Source of the DNA: Pseudomonas sp. Irchel s3b2
GTDB taxonomy: Bacteria > Pseudomonadota > Gammaproteobacteria > Pseudomonadales > Pseudomonadaceae
NCBI RefSeq assembly: GCF_900187445.1
Contig: NZ_FYEB01000001.1
Span: 310,001-374,000, forward strand
Length of the DNA stretch: 64,000 bases
Reading direction: 5' to 3'
Below, piece by piece: positions 9,921 through 18,651 of this stretch (its first letter is position 1; each line of letters begins with the position of its first letter). The translations under genes were made by a program, and so were the position numbers. A model generated the notes under the pieces. It had not been told where the DNA came from. It saw nothing but the letters and a program-made list of their open reading frames with translations, and did not search any database.

Positions 9921-12029
9921 ATGACCAAGACTCTCCATCACCGTGCGTGCCATCTGTGTGAAGCTATCTGCGGTTTGACCATCGAAACCACCGAGGTCGA
10001 CGGCAGCGGCATTCAGATCACCTCGATCAAGGGTGATCCTCAGGACACCTTCAGCCGCGGGCATATCTGTCCCAAAGCGGTTGCCCTGCAAGACATTCAG
10101 AACGATCCGGATCGCCTGCGTCAGCCGATGCTGCGAGTGGGCAGCGAATGGCAGCCTATCGAGTGGGAAGATGCTTTCAGTCTTGTGGCCGAACGCCTGG
10201 CGGCGATTCAGGAACGTCACGGGCAGAACGCGGTGGCGGTTTATCAGGGCAACCCCAGTGTGCATAACTACGGGTTGATGACCCACAGCAATTACTTCCT
10301 AGGCCTGTTGAAAACCCGTAACCGGTTTTCTGCGACCTCGGTCGATCAGTTGCCCCACCACCTGACCAGTCATTTGATGTACGGCCATGGCTTGCTGTTG
10401 CCGATCCCGGACATCGATCACACCGATTTCATGCTGATCCTGGGTGGCAATCCACTGGCCTCCAACGGCAGCATCATGACCGTGCCGGATGTAGAGAAGC
10501 GCCTCAAGGCGATTCAGGCCCGGGGCGGCAAAGTGGTGGTGGTCGATCCGCGTCGCAGCGAAACGGCGGCGATTGCCGATCAGCATCTGTTCGTGCGCCC
10601 CGGTGGTGATGCGGCGCTGTTGTTCGGGCTGCTCAATACGTTGTTCGCTGAAGGCCTGACCCGCGACATTCATTTGCCGGTCGATGGCCTGGATGAGGTG
10701 CGTGAGGCAATCACAGGTTTCACCGCCGAGGCCATGAGCCCGCTTTGCGCGGTGCCCGCCGAGCAAATCCGCCAACTGGCGCGGGACTTCGCGGCAGCGC
10801 CGACGGCGGTCTGCTACGGCCGCATGGGTGTCTCGACCCAGGCCTTCGGCACCTTGTGTCATTGGCTGGTGCAACTGATCAATCTGGTGTCCGGCAACCT
10901 TGATCGTGTCGGTGGTGCGTTATGCACCGAGCCGGCGGTGGACCTGGTGGCGTCTACTTCGGGCGGCCATTTCAATCTATGGCAAAGCCGCGTGTCCGGG
11001 CGCCCTGAATACAGTGGCGAGTTGCCGGTGTCGGCGTTGGCCGAAGAGATGCTCACCGAAGGGGAAGGGCAGGTTCGCGCGCTGATCACCGTGGCGGGTA
11101 ATCCGGTGCTGTCCACGCCTAATGGCCGACAACTGGAACAGGCGCTGGACGGGTTGGAGTTCATGGTCAGCATTGACCTGTACATCAATGAAACCACGCG
11201 TTATGCCGACCTGATTCTGCCGTCGACTTCGGCACTGGAAAACGATCATTACGACACCACGTTCAACATGTTCGCGGTGCGCAACGTCAGCCGCTTCAAC
11301 CGGGCGATTCTCCCCAAGCCCGAAGGCGCGCTGCATGACTGGGAAATCTTCGTGGGGCTGGCCAAGGCCTTTGCGGCGAAGACCGGCAAGGAATTGAAGC
11401 CGACTATCGCGCCAGCGCAGATGATCGACCGAGGGCTGCGGATGGGTCTGTATGGCGATGCTTCGGAACATAAGTTGTCGCTGGCCACCTTGTTCGATCA
11501 CCCTCACGGTATCGATCTTGGGGCGCTCAAGCCCAACCTGGCGCCACGCCTGAAAACGGCCAATCAGCGAGTCCAGGCTGCGCCTGTCGAGATCCTCGCC
11601 GACCTGGCGCGCTTCGCGGCCTTACAAGCCCCGGCCGCTGACGAGTTGTTGATGATCGGTCGTCGGCATGTGCGCAGCAACAATTCATGGATGCACAACT
11701 ATCACCGTCTAGTGAAGGGCAAACCGCGCCATCAACTGCTGATGCACCCGGATGACCTGGCCAGCCGCGGGCTCAGCGATGGGCAACGGGTACGCGTCAG
11801 TTCGCGGGTCGGCGTGATCGAGGTTGAAGTGGTTGCCAGCCTGGATATGATGAAAGGTGTGGTCAGCCTTCCTCACGGTTGGGGTCATGCGCGACCGGGT
11901 GTGCAGATGACGATTGCCAGTGGCCAGCCGGGTTCCAGCGCCAATGACCTGACTGACGAATGTCAGCTCGATGAGTTGTCGGGCAATGCGGCGTTGAACG
12001 GCGTGCCGGTGACCGTGGCGGCGGCGTGA
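9921..12029 (+). CDS. Molybdopterin-dependent oxidoreductase, single-subunit type
   Basis: A 702-aa protein of the DMSO-reductase/formate-dehydrogenase superfamily. The N-terminal [4Fe-4S] site is CHLC-x3-C with a fourth Cys in RGHICPKA about residue 52. The body contains ILGGNPLASNGSIMTVPDV and VVVDPRRSETAAIADQHLFVRPG, typical of molybdopterin binding, and the C-terminal molydopterin-dinucleotide domain includes HPDDLASRGLSDGQRVRVSS. No Tat signal is visible, so it is probably cytoplasmic. No electron-transfer subunit or FdhD gene is adjacent. Substrate unknown. Confidence 0.9.
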   Translation: MTKTLHHRACHLCEAICGLTIETTEVDGSGIQITSIKGDPQDTFSRGHICPKAVALQDIQNDPDRLRQPMLRVGSEWQPIEWEDAFSLVAERLAAIQERHGQNAVAVYQGNPSVHNYGLMTHSNYFLGLLKTRNRFSATSVDQLPHHLTSHLMYGHGLLLPIPDIDHTDFMLILGGNPLASNGSIMTVPDVEKRLKAIQARGGKVVVVDPRRSETAAIADQHLFVRPGGDAALLFGLLNTLFAEGLTRDIHLPVDGLDEVREAITGFTAEAMSPLCAVPAEQIRQLARDFAAAPTAVCYGRMGVSTQAFGTLCHWLVQLINLVSGNLDRVGGALCTEPAVDLVASTSGGHFNLWQSRVSGRPEYSGELPVSALAEEMLTEGEGQVRALITVAGNPVLSTPNGRQLEQALDGLEFMVSIDLYINETTRYADLILPSTSALENDHYDTTFNMFAVRNVSRFNRAILPKPEGALHDWEIFVGLAKAFAAKTGKELKPTIAPAQMIDRGLRMGLYGDASEHKLSLATLFDHPHGIDLGALKPNLAPRLKTANQRVQAAPVEILADLARFAALQAPAADELLMIGRRHVRSNNSWMHNYHRLVKGKPRHQLLMHPDDLASRGLSDGQRVRVSSRVGVIEVEVVASLDMMKGVVSLPHGWGHARPGVQMTIASGQPGSSANDLTDECQLDELSGNAALNGVPVTVAAA

Positions 12030-12126
12030 ACATGACTGTCGGGGAGGCCGAGCATGGCGCTCGGGTTTCCGTTACAATGCGCCACCGTGCCGACCACTGA
12101 GTCGGAAAGTTCAGCCGAGGTGCTCC

Positions 12127-12468
12127 ATGGATATCATCGAAACGATTAAAGAGCAGATTGCCAACAACACCATTCTGCTTTACATGAAAGGCTCGCCGAA
12201 TGCCCCACAGTGTGGCTTTTCCGCGAAAGCCGCTCAGGCTGTAATGGCCTGTGGCGAAAAGTTTGCCTATGTGGACATCCTGCAGAACCCGGAAATCCGC
12301 GCCAACCTGCCAAAGTACGCCAACTGGCCAACTTTCCCGCAACTGTGGGTTGGTGGTGAGCTGGTCGGCGGTAGCGACATCATGACTGAGATGGCCGCTG
12401 ACGGTTCGTTGCAGGCGACGATCAAAGCCGCTGTTGAAGCTGCTGCTGCCAACAAGACCGATGCCTGA
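12127..12468 (+). CDS. grxD: Monothiol glutaredoxin, Grx4 type
   Basis: A 113-aa protein with the diagnostic CGFS active site (QCGFSAKA, Cys at about 29), the glutathione-binding NWPTFPQLWV and the GGSDI motif. Such proteins coordinate [2Fe-2S] clusters with glutathione and help in iron-sulphur trafficking. It precedes the bacterioferritin/Bfd genes, which fits an iron-related neighbourhood, but they are on the opposite strand. Confidence 0.96.
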   Translation: MDIIETIKEQIANNTILLYMKGSPNAPQCGFSAKAAQAVMACGEKFAYVDILQNPEIRANLPKYANWPTFPQLWVGGELVGGSDIMTEMAADGSLQATIKAAVEAAAANKTDA

Positions 12469-12481
12469 TTCGGTACCTGTT

Positions 12482-12585
12482 GTAGGAGCGAGGCTTGCCC
12501 GCGAAGAACGATAACGCGATTTATCAGTAACACCGCGTTATCGTTCTTCGCGGGCAAGTCGGATCGCCGCCCGCTCGCTCCTACA
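12482..12585. repeat. REP-like hairpin repeat, GCGGGCAAG family
   Basis: Arms GTAGGAGCGAGGCTTGCCCG... and ...CGGGCAAGTCGGATCGCCGC / CTCCTAC pair around a TTATCAGTAA loop. Lies between convergent grxD and bfr. Confidence 0.88.
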
Positions 12586-12642
12586 AGAGCGTATTTCGTC
12601 CCGAATAGGTGTAAACCATATTCAGGACGAGACAGTGGACAT

Positions 12643-12681
12643 AAAAAAGCCCCGCCTCTTTAAAAGAGAGCGGGGCTTTTT
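12643..12681. terminator. Bidirectional terminator between grxD and bfr
   Basis: Arms AAAAAGCCCCGC and GCGGGGCTTTTT with CTCT/AGAG extension form a strong stem with A and T runs on both sides, 28 bp downstream of bfr on the minus strand. Confidence 0.88.
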
Positions 12682-12708
12682 ATTGCATCGCGATTAGCGG
12701 CGTAGCAT

Positions 12709-13182
12709 TTACTCTTCGCCCATCTGCGATTGCAGATAGTTCTCAAGACCGACTTTATCGATCAGGCCCAGTTGGGTTTCCAGCCAGTCGATATGTTCTT
12801 CTTCGGATTCAAGAATGTCTTCGAGCAGTTCACGGCTACCGAAGTCGCCGACGCTTTCGCAGTGAGCGATAGCGACTTTCAGGTCGGCATGGCCGTCGCG
12901 TTCGATCTTCAGGTCGCACTCAAGCATTTCCTTGGTGTGTTCGCCAATGTTCAGCTTGCCCAGGTCCTGGACGTTCGGCAGGCCTTCAAGGAACAGAATG
13001 CGCTTGATCAGCTTGTCCGCGTGCTTCATCTCGTCGATGGATTCGTGGTACTCGTGCTTGCCGAGCTTGTTCAGGCCCCAATCTTCATACATGCGTGCAT
13101 GCAAAAAGTATTGATTGATCGCGACCAGTTCATTGGCAAGGATCTTGTTGAGATGCTGGATGACTGTGATGTCGCCTTTCAT
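12709..13182 (-). CDS. bfrB: Bacterioferritin, BfrB type
   Basis: A 157-aa haem-containing ferritin subunit that stores iron as a 24-mer. Met52 (haem ligand, in DEMKHADK) and the ferroxidase ligands E18, E51, H54, E94, E127 and H130 are all in place. The tail [20 protein letters not shown] is typical of BfrB. The partner ferredoxin gene bfd lies upstream on the same strand, 199 bp away and with its own terminator, so they are probably separate transcripts with opposite iron responses. Confidence 0.95.
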   Translation of the reverse strand: MKGDITVIQHLNKILANELVAINQYFLHARMYEDWGLNKLGKHEYHESIDEMKHADKLIKRILFLEGLPNVQDLGKLNIGEHTKEMLECDLKIERDGHADLKVAIAHCESVGDFGSRELLEDILESEEEHIDWLETQLGLIDKVGLENYLQSQMGEE

Positions 13183-13344
13183 GATGGGGTCCTGCCCTGT
13201 ATTAGCTGTCTATGAGGCAGAGTTTGAGCCGCGTAACTAAGGGTGTCAAACCTAAGTTATTGAAACTTAAATGAAAATTAATCGGAATAAGAATGTTTTT
13301 GTTCCGCGTCTGGCATCTAAGCGATTGATTTTCAGACATAAAAA

Positions 13345-13365
13345 AACCGGACATCAAGTCCGGTT
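13345..13365 (-). terminator. Terminator of bfd
   Basis: AACCGGAC-atcaa-GTCCGGTT stem followed on the minus strand by six T residues, 17 bp after the bfd stop. Confidence 0.85.
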
Positions 13366-13381
13366 CTTTGAAATACGGTAG

Positions 13382-13600
13382 TTATGCGGCGGTAAATTCT
13401 ACGGGGTAGGGGATCGCCGCTTGGGCCGATTGCACTTTTCCCAAGGTATCACGAACCACTTCCTTGGCAAGGCAGGCGCATTTACCGCACTGGCTGGCTA
13501 CGCCAGTAGCCTGACGGACTTCCTTATAGCTGCAGCAACCTTCATAGATTGCATCGCGGATTTGACCGTCGGTGACGCCGGTGCAGAGGCAGACATACAT
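13382..13600 (-). CDS. bfd: Bacterioferritin-associated ferredoxin
   Basis: A 72-aa [2Fe-2S] protein that donates electrons to bacterioferritin haem for iron release. The four-Cys pattern CLC (residues 4 and 6) and CGKCAC (near 38-43) is typical of Bfd. The start MYVCLCTGVTDGQ at 13600 is chosen over one ten codons upstream because it matches the family N-terminus. A Fur-like box at 13648-13666 sits about 50 bp upstream, consistent with expression in iron starvation. Confidence 0.95.
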   Translation of the reverse strand: MYVCLCTGVTDGQIRDAIYEGCCSYKEVRQATGVASQCGKCACLAKEVVRDTLGKVQSAQAAIPYPVEFTAA

Positions 13601-13915
13601 AAGTAAAAACCGTCGCTGGTTGTGACTCAATTGCGATGGATCTTAATGTTAACGAGAATGATTGTCAAAGTGGTTTCTGAAAGCTTTTCGTCATAAGGGG
13701 CTGTGACTGACGAACGGCCTCTTTTCATACCTTCCATAAGGAAAATATAGCAGCGGCCTTTTTACCGGCCAGCAAAAAACCGTAAGGACAGGCCAAAAAC
13801 GCGGTGTATGATGGTCGGCCTTTTGCGAAGGGGGATCGTGTCACAGGGCTGTCGCCTGAGGGTGGCAGGCTGATACGAACCCTGTACTTCACGTTATTAC
13901 ACCAGGAGATATCCA
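13601..13915. promoter_or_regulatory. Divergent bfd / ahpC control region
   Basis: This 315-bp gap separates divergent bfd and the peroxiredoxin gene. Besides the Fur-like box at 13648-13666 it holds an AT-rich tract (AGGAAAATATAGC) and two short GGCC-rich inverted segments. No gene is seen. Confidence 0.5.
13648..13666. promoter_or_regulatory. Putative Fur box before bfd
   Basis: GTTAACGAGAATGATTGTC matches the classic 19-bp Fur consensus GATAATGATAATCATTATC at 14 of 19 positions by eye. It lies about 50 bp upstream of the bfd start. Confidence 0.65.
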
Positions 13916-14518
13916 ATGAGCGTACTCGTAGGCAAACAAGCCCCTGACTTCACCGTACCGGCCGTACTCGGCAATGGCGAAATCGTAGACAGCTTCACGC
14001 TGTCCTCGGCCATCAAAGGCAAATACGGCCTGGTGTTCTTCTACCCACTGGACTTCACCTTCGTTTGCCCGTCCGAGCTGATCGCTCTGGACAACCGCAT
14101 GTCTGACTTCAAGGCACGCAACGTGGAAGTGGTAGCCGTTTCGATCGACTCGCACTTCACCCACAACGCCTGGCGCAACACCCCGGTCAACAATGGTGGC
14201 ATCGGCGAAGTTCGCTACACCATGGCGGCCGACCTGAAGCACGAAATCGCCAAGGCCTACGACGTTGAGTCCGAAGGCGGCGTGGCTTTCCGTGGCGCGT
14301 TCCTGATCGACGACAAAGGCGTTGTCCGCTCGCAGATCATCAACGACCTGCCGCTGGGCCGTAACATCGAAGAGCTGATTCGTCTGGTCGACGCTCTGCA
14401 ATTCCACGAAGAGCACGGCGAAGTTTGCCCTGCCAACTGGAAAAAAGGCGACAAAGGCATGACCGCTTCCACCGAAGGTGTTGCGGCTTACCTGACCGAG
14501 AACGCTGCTGCGCTGTAA
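13916..14518 (+). CDS. ahpC: Typical 2-Cys peroxiredoxin (AhpC/Tsa family)
   Basis: A 200-aa thiol peroxidase that reduces hydrogen peroxide and organic peroxides. The peroxidatic Cys is C51 in FYPLDFTFVCPSELIAL; the resolving Cys is C171 in GEVCPANWKKG. AGGAG lies 8 nt before the ATG. No ahpF follows, so it probably uses thioredoxin, like the Tsa-type enzyme at this place in P. aeruginosa. It is followed by a strong terminator at 14607. Confidence 0.94.
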   Translation: MSVLVGKQAPDFTVPAVLGNGEIVDSFTLSSAIKGKYGLVFFYPLDFTFVCPSELIALDNRMSDFKARNVEVVAVSIDSHFTHNAWRNTPVNNGGIGEVRYTMAADLKHEIAKAYDVESEGGVAFRGAFLIDDKGVVRSQIINDLPLGRNIEELIRLVDALQFHEEHGEVCPANWKKGDKGMTASTEGVAAYLTENAAAL

Positions 14519-14839
14519 GGCGCGTTCGAGGTATAAAAAACCGGCCGTCGAGGCCAATGCCGATCAGTTAAGCTTCCTTGCTTGACCTTTAGCCGCAAGA
14601 AATCAAAATCCGATGCCTGAACAGGCATCGGATTTTTTTATGCGTCTGGCTTGGGCACTGGAACTGACTTGGCAGGCTCGTCCTTCCCCGATCCAGGCAC
14701 CTAATGGCCGCCGTTTCCTTTTCTGCTTCAGGCTAGCCTTTCGACGGATTTTTAATTCAAACGATAAATATATATCGCCATTGCCGTAGTTTAATTTGAT
14801 TCAATGAGGGTTCAACAACTCATTGAGCAAGGATAAAAA
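14519..14839. other. Non-coding gap between ahpC and the lectin gene
   Basis: 321 bp. The first part holds the ahpC terminator; from about 14740 the sequence becomes clearly AT-richer (AAACGATAAATATATATCGCC) and probably contains the lectin promoter. No gene is seen. Confidence 0.5.
14607..14639 (+). terminator. Terminator of ahpC
   Basis: Perfect 13-bp arms AATCCGATGCCTG and CAGGCATCGGATT with a 2-nt gap, followed by a T run. Confidence 0.85.
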
Positions 14840-15352
14840 ATGGCTATTAGGTATACCCCTTTTCAAGCAAGTGGCTCGCCGTTGCTGCCTCCTAATCAAA
14901 TGATGTCGGCAGGACAGTACCTTATGTCCGAAAATGGACGATTTCGATTGGTGTCACAAGCTGACGGAAATTTGGTTCTCACGGATCATGGCACTGTAGT
15001 TTGGGTTGCAGACGCTAATCAGATCTATAGTAAAACTTCATATACAAAAAGAATGAATCAGCGACTGCAGTTTGTAATCAGCAATAGTGGCTTTCTATAC
15101 GATCCTTCCAGAAGGCGTCTATGGATTGCTGAAAGCACTCATAGCACTGATAAATCACTCTGGTACAACACCTGTATGGTTATTCAAGATGACGGTAATC
15201 TGGTCATTTACGATAGGCGCACGGGAAATCTGTGCTGGGCTCGCTTTGGGTTCGTCCCTGGTCGTACTTCAAAACCAAAGGAAAGACTAGTCAGAGTACT
15301 TCCGGATGGTAAACAGATTTATGAATGGAAATTTTCATTAGGCCCACTCTAG
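14840..15352 (+). CDS. Single-domain B-type (monocot mannose-binding-like) lectin
   Basis: A 170-aa protein with no signal peptide. One QxDxNxVxY sugar-binding motif is perfect (QDDGNLVIY, 116-124). A second has Thr for Tyr (QADGNLVLT, 40-48), and a third repeat around 78-96 (FVISNSGFLYDPSRRRLW) is degenerate, which together fit one beta-prism domain. Pseudomonas LlpA bacteriocins carry two such domains in about 276 aa, so this is half-size. AAGGA lies 7 nt before the ATG. The gene is AT-richer than its neighbours and lies between ahpC and rnt, genes I recall as adjacent in P. aeruginosa, so it looks inserted. It could be a narrow-spectrum bacteriocin, or a lectin with another role. Confidence 0.8.
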   Translation: MAIRYTPFQASGSPLLPPNQMMSAGQYLMSENGRFRLVSQADGNLVLTDHGTVVWVADANQIYSKTSYTKRMNQRLQFVISNSGFLYDPSRRRLWIAESTHSTDKSLWYNTCMVIQDDGNLVIYDRRTGNLCWARFGFVPGRTSKPKERLVRVLPDGKQIYEWKFSLGPL

Positions 15353-15374
15353 CCATGGTTGATTACTTACATGC

Positions 15375-15536
15375 TTAAGAGCTTTTGAAGACTGGTGGTG
15401 GCTGTAAGCAATCAGGATCGTACGAGTTCATCTCGCATTTATAAGCTAATTCAGGGCCGTATCCTCCGGGAAATAGTTGGCCCCTTGCACAGCTAGAAAG
15501 TATTATCAATATGACTATTGCTGCTAGCGCTTTCAT
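15375..15536 (-). CDS. Small putative lipoprotein (53 aa)
   Basis: The start MKALAAIVILIILSSCARGQ has a positive residue, a hydrophobic stretch and a lipobox LSSC with Cys16 as the likely acylation site. The mature part is about 38 residues, Tyr/Pro rich, with two further Cys (KCEMNS and PDCLQPPP) that could form a disulphide. GGAGAG lies 4-5 nt before the ATG. It faces the lectin gene tail to tail and shares its AT-rich composition. No known family is recognised; small lipoproteins of this size include bacteriocin-release and entericidin-like peptides, but nothing here proves such a role. Confidence 0.7.
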   Translation of the reverse strand: MKALAAIVILIILSSCARGQLFPGGYGPELAYKCEMNSYDPDCLQPPPVFKSS

Positions 15537-15689
15537 AAGCTCTCCGGTTTTTTAAGAGCATATGATTATAGATCAAGCGCCATCTATCATTTTGTTCTGA
15601 TTTATTTGTGGGACGTTTCTTAAGTATCGTCGAAGCGTGTAGGATCGCGAAAGCGTCTCATGCTTGATAAAAAACGCGGCACGCTGTTC

Positions 15690-15725
15690 ACCTGTGGTGA
15701 GGGAGCAAGCTCCCTCACCACAGGT
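15690..15725. repeat. Short perfect palindromic repeat
   Basis: ACCTGTGGTGAGGGAGC and its exact complement GCTCCCTCACCACAGGT lie back to back, 11 bp past the rnt stop. It resembles a common Pseudomonas intergenic hairpin and could also end the rnt-pyrC transcript. Confidence 0.75.
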
Positions 15726-15735
15726 TAGTAACAGA

Positions 15736-16413
15736 TCAATCGTTGTAGTCTTCCCAGCCGCCCATTTGTTTCCAGCGATTGACGATGCCGCAGAACAGGT
15801 CAGCCGTCTTCTCGGTGTCGTAGCGGGCCGAGTGGGCCTCGCGACCGTCGAAGTCGATATCCGCTGCCTGGCAGGCCTTGGCCAATACGGTTTGACCGTA
15901 GGCCAGACCGGCGAGAGTTGCGGTGTCGAAGCTGGAGAAGGGGTGAAACGGGTTGCGTTTCATGTCCAGGCGCGCGACAGCGGCGTTGAGGAAGCCCAGG
16001 TCGAAGCTGCTGTTATGCCCGACCAGAATCGCCCGTTTGCAACCGTTGGCCTTCAGAGCCTTGCGCACACCGCGGAAGATATCGGTCAGGGCCGCTTCTT
16101 CACTCACGGCCATGCGCAGCGGGTGATCAAGCTTGATCCCGGTGAACTCCAGGGCTGCCGCTTCGATGTTCGCGCCTTCGAACGGTTCGACCCGGAAGAA
16201 ATAGGTGTGCTCAGGGTACACAAAGCCTTTTTCATCCATGCCGATCACGGTGGCGGCGATTTCCAGCAGGGCATCGGTGGCCGAGTTGAAGCCACCGGTT
16301 TCTACGTCGACAACGACCGGCAGGTAACCACGGAACCTGGCTGCCATTGGATGGCGAGAACCGCCTCCGCCGCCATTACCGTCCTGTTCGTCGTCGAAAT
16401 GGTCTTCACTCAC
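15736..16413 (-). CDS. rnt: Ribonuclease T
   Basis: A 225-aa DEDD-family 3' exonuclease that trims tRNA and other stable RNA ends. Exonuclease motifs are visible: VDVETGGFN (Asp and Glu), [12 protein letters not shown] (Asp) and [10 protein letters not shown] (His and Asp). Its ATG overlaps the pyrC stop by 4 nt (ATGA), so the two are translationally coupled. Confidence 0.96.
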   Translation of the reverse strand: MSEDHFDDEQDGNGGGGGSRHPMAARFRGYLPVVVDVETGGFNSATDALLEIAATVIGMDEKGFVYPEHTYFFRVEPFEGANIEAAALEFTGIKLDHPLRMAVSEEAALTDIFRGVRKALKANGCKRAILVGHNSSFDLGFLNAAVARLDMKRNPFHPFSSFDTATLAGLAYGQTVLAKACQAADIDFDGREAHSARYDTEKTADLFCGIVNRWKQMGGWEDYND

Positions 16414-17456
16414 GCGTGTTCCTCCAGCAGGCGCCAGCGCAGTTTTTCACCGGCGCGCAGCGGGATTACGGTCAGCTCGCCAAACGGCAGGCTGGTTGGG
16501 GCGGTCCACTCATCGCGGACCAGGGTAATGCGATCGGTGTTCGCCGGCAGGCCATAGAAACGCGGGCCATTGAGGCTGGCGAAAGCTTCGAGCTTGTCCA
16601 GCGCGTTGCGCTGTTCGAAGGCTTCGGCATACATCTCGATCGCGGCATAGGCGGTGTAGCAACCAGCACAACCGCAAGCCGCTTCTTTGGCGTGCTGGGC
16701 ATGGGGCGCGGAGTCGGTGCCGAGGAAGAACTTGTCGCTGCCACTGGTGGCAGCGTCGAGCAAGGCTTCCTGATGGGTATTGCGCTTGAGGATCGGCAGG
16801 CAATAGAAGTGCGGCCGAATCCCGCCCACCAGCATGTGGTTGCGGTTGTACAGCAGGTGATGCGCGGTGATGGTTGCGCCGACGTTGGCCGAAGCCGCGT
16901 TGACGAACTGCACGGCGTCGGCGGTGGTGATGTGTTCGAACACCACTTTGAGGGTCGGGAAACGCTCGACCACCCGGCGCATGTGCTCATCGATGAAGAT
17001 TTTTTCGCGATCGAAAACGTCGACATCGCCCCGGGTGACTTCACCGTGAACCAACAAGGGCATCCCGACGTCGGCCATGGCCTCCAGTGCAGGGAAAATC
17101 TTGTCGATGCTGGTGACGCCAGAATCCGAGTTGGTGGTCGCGCCGGCCGGGTACAGCTTGGCGGCGTAAACGAAACCGCTGGCCTTGGCCTCACGAATTT
17201 CTTCGGGCTGGGTGCGGTCGGTCAGGTACAGAACCATCAGCGGTTCGAAACGGCTACCGGCCGGACGCGCGGCGAGAATCCGCTGGCGATAGCCATTGGC
17301 TTCAGCCGCGTTGCGCACCGGCGGTACCAGGTTGGGCATGATGATGGCGCGACCAAAGGTGCGCGCGACATCCGCGACGGTATTGGTCAACACAGCACCA
17401 TCGCGAAGATGAATATGCCAGTCGTCGGGACGCAGCAGGGTCAGGCGGTCGGACAT
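16410..17456 (-). CDS. pyrC: Dihydroorotase (class II)
   Basis: A 348-aa zinc enzyme that cyclises carbamoyl aspartate to dihydroorotate in pyrimidine synthesis. The metal motif HIHLRDG (about 16-22) and the lysine expected to be carboxylated, in [12 protein letters not shown] (about residue 103), are present. [13 protein letters not shown] near residue 250 holds the conserved Asp. It is the first gene of the pyrC-rnt pair. Confidence 0.97.
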   Translation of the reverse strand: MSDRLTLLRPDDWHIHLRDGAVLTNTVADVARTFGRAIIMPNLVPPVRNAAEANGYRQRILAARPAGSRFEPLMVLYLTDRTQPEEIREAKASGFVYAAKLYPAGATTNSDSGVTSIDKIFPALEAMADVGMPLLVHGEVTRGDVDVFDREKIFIDEHMRRVVERFPTLKVVFEHITTADAVQFVNAASANVGATITAHHLLYNRNHMLVGGIRPHFYCLPILKRNTHQEALLDAATSGSDKFFLGTDSAPHAQHAKEAACGCAGCYTAYAAIEMYAEAFEQRNALDKLEAFASLNGPRFYGLPANTDRITLVRDEWTAPTSLPFGELTVIPLRAGEKLRWRLLEEHA

Positions 17457-17613
17457 GAGGGGATTCCAGGCGGGTCAAACTCAGGGGAATGCTACCGGAA
17501 AAGACTCTTGCAGGCACTCGCTATCAAGTTTTGCAGCAAGCTTCCGATATCCAACAGGTACGCCGTAAATATGTGTGTTGGTCTTTTTGTTGCAGAAGCC
17601 AGTGGAGCCTCCC

Positions 17614-18522
17614 GTGCGCCAGCGTTATTTAGCCTTGCTCAGTGTGTTTGCCAGCCTTCCCGCGATGGCGCTCACTTTCCAGACCCGTCTGGAGAGCATC
17701 GAGTGGACGGTCGAAGGTGACAAGTTCGAATGCCGCCTGACTCAACCCATCACCGATTTCGGTTCGGGGGAGTTCGTGCGTCGTGCCGGCGAGCAGGCGA
17801 CATTTCGTCTGAAGGCCTACAACCCGATGATCGGTGGCGGTTCCGCCACCTTGCTGGCAGCCGCTGCGCCATGGCAGCCGGGACGTGGCGACATCAACCT
17901 GGGCTCGGTGCGAATCGGCAGCGGCAACGTGCTGTTCAACAGCTCGCAAGTTCAGGCCGGGCGGCTGATCAACGGTTTGATGGACGGTCGCAGCCCGGTC
18001 GTTCGACACTCATCGGGCGACGGTCGGGTATCTGAAGTCCGTCTGCTGCCGGTCAAATTCAGCAAGGCCTACAGTGACTATCAGGGTTGCGTGGCCAAGT
18101 TGCTGCCGCAGAATTTCGAGCAAGTGAAGCAATCCGAAGTCGGCTTTCCGGGGGAGGGCATCGATCTCGACACTCAAGCCAAGGCCCATTTGCAGGTGAT
18201 GCTGGAGTTCATGAAAGCCGATCCGACGGTCAACCACATTGAGCTCGACGGCCATTCCGACAACAGCGGCAACCGCCTGACCAACCGTGAACTGTCACGA
18301 CGCAGGGCGCTGGCCGTGATGGATTTCTTCAAGGCCAATGGTATCCAGGAATCGCAGATCACCCTGCGTTTCCATGGTGAGCGATATCCTTTGGCGCCGA
18401 ACAACAACGCCGCCAATCGGGCGAAGAACCGTCGGGTTGCCGTACGGCTTGAACGGGTAGCGCCGACTGAGAAACCGGCGTCTCAAGCCACTGCTTCTGC
18501 GGGCAGCACGACGACGTCCTGA
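17614..18522 (+). CDS. motY: MotY-like flagellar motor protein with OmpA domain
   Basis: A 302-aa exported protein. The signal peptide VRQRYLALLSVFASLPAMA would be cut before LTFQ. The N-terminal half is the MotY-specific domain, and the C-terminal OmpA-like peptidoglycan-binding motif reads HIELDGHSDNSGNRLTNREL with NRRVAVRLER at the end. MotY forms the T-ring around the stator. The GTG at 17614 is preferred over a GTG 13 codons upstream because GGAG lies 7 nt before it and it gives a clean signal peptide. Confidence 0.92.
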   Translation: MRQRYLALLSVFASLPAMALTFQTRLESIEWTVEGDKFECRLTQPITDFGSGEFVRRAGEQATFRLKAYNPMIGGGSATLLAAAAPWQPGRGDINLGSVRIGSGNVLFNSSQVQAGRLINGLMDGRSPVVRHSSGDGRVSEVRLLPVKFSKAYSDYQGCVAKLLPQNFEQVKQSEVGFPGEGIDLDTQAKAHLQVMLEFMKADPTVNHIELDGHSDNSGNRLTNRELSRRRALAVMDFFKANGIQESQITLRFHGERYPLAPNNNAANRAKNRRVAVRLERVAPTEKPASQATASAGSTTTS

Positions 18523-18534
18523 GCCTGCTGATAT

Positions 18535-18597
18535 CGTCGCTCACTCGACATAATCTGTCGCTTCGTCGTCATAAGCTGTCGCGCCTCTGTAAATTAT
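18535..18597 (+). promoter_or_regulatory. Three tandem ArgR-type half-sites before argG
   Basis: CGTCGC at 18535, TGTCGC at 18556 and TGTCGC at 18577 are spaced exactly 21 bp. The third reads TGTCGCGCCTCTGTAA, a full match to TGTCGCN6GNAA, the ArgR half-site consensus I recall; the first two have G and CA at the later positions. The array ends 55 bp before the argG start. Confidence 0.65.
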
Positions 18598-18651
18598 CCT
18601 GCATGAGCGGTAGACTTGACGGCTTTCCGTAGAACCCCGTGGAGTGATGGC

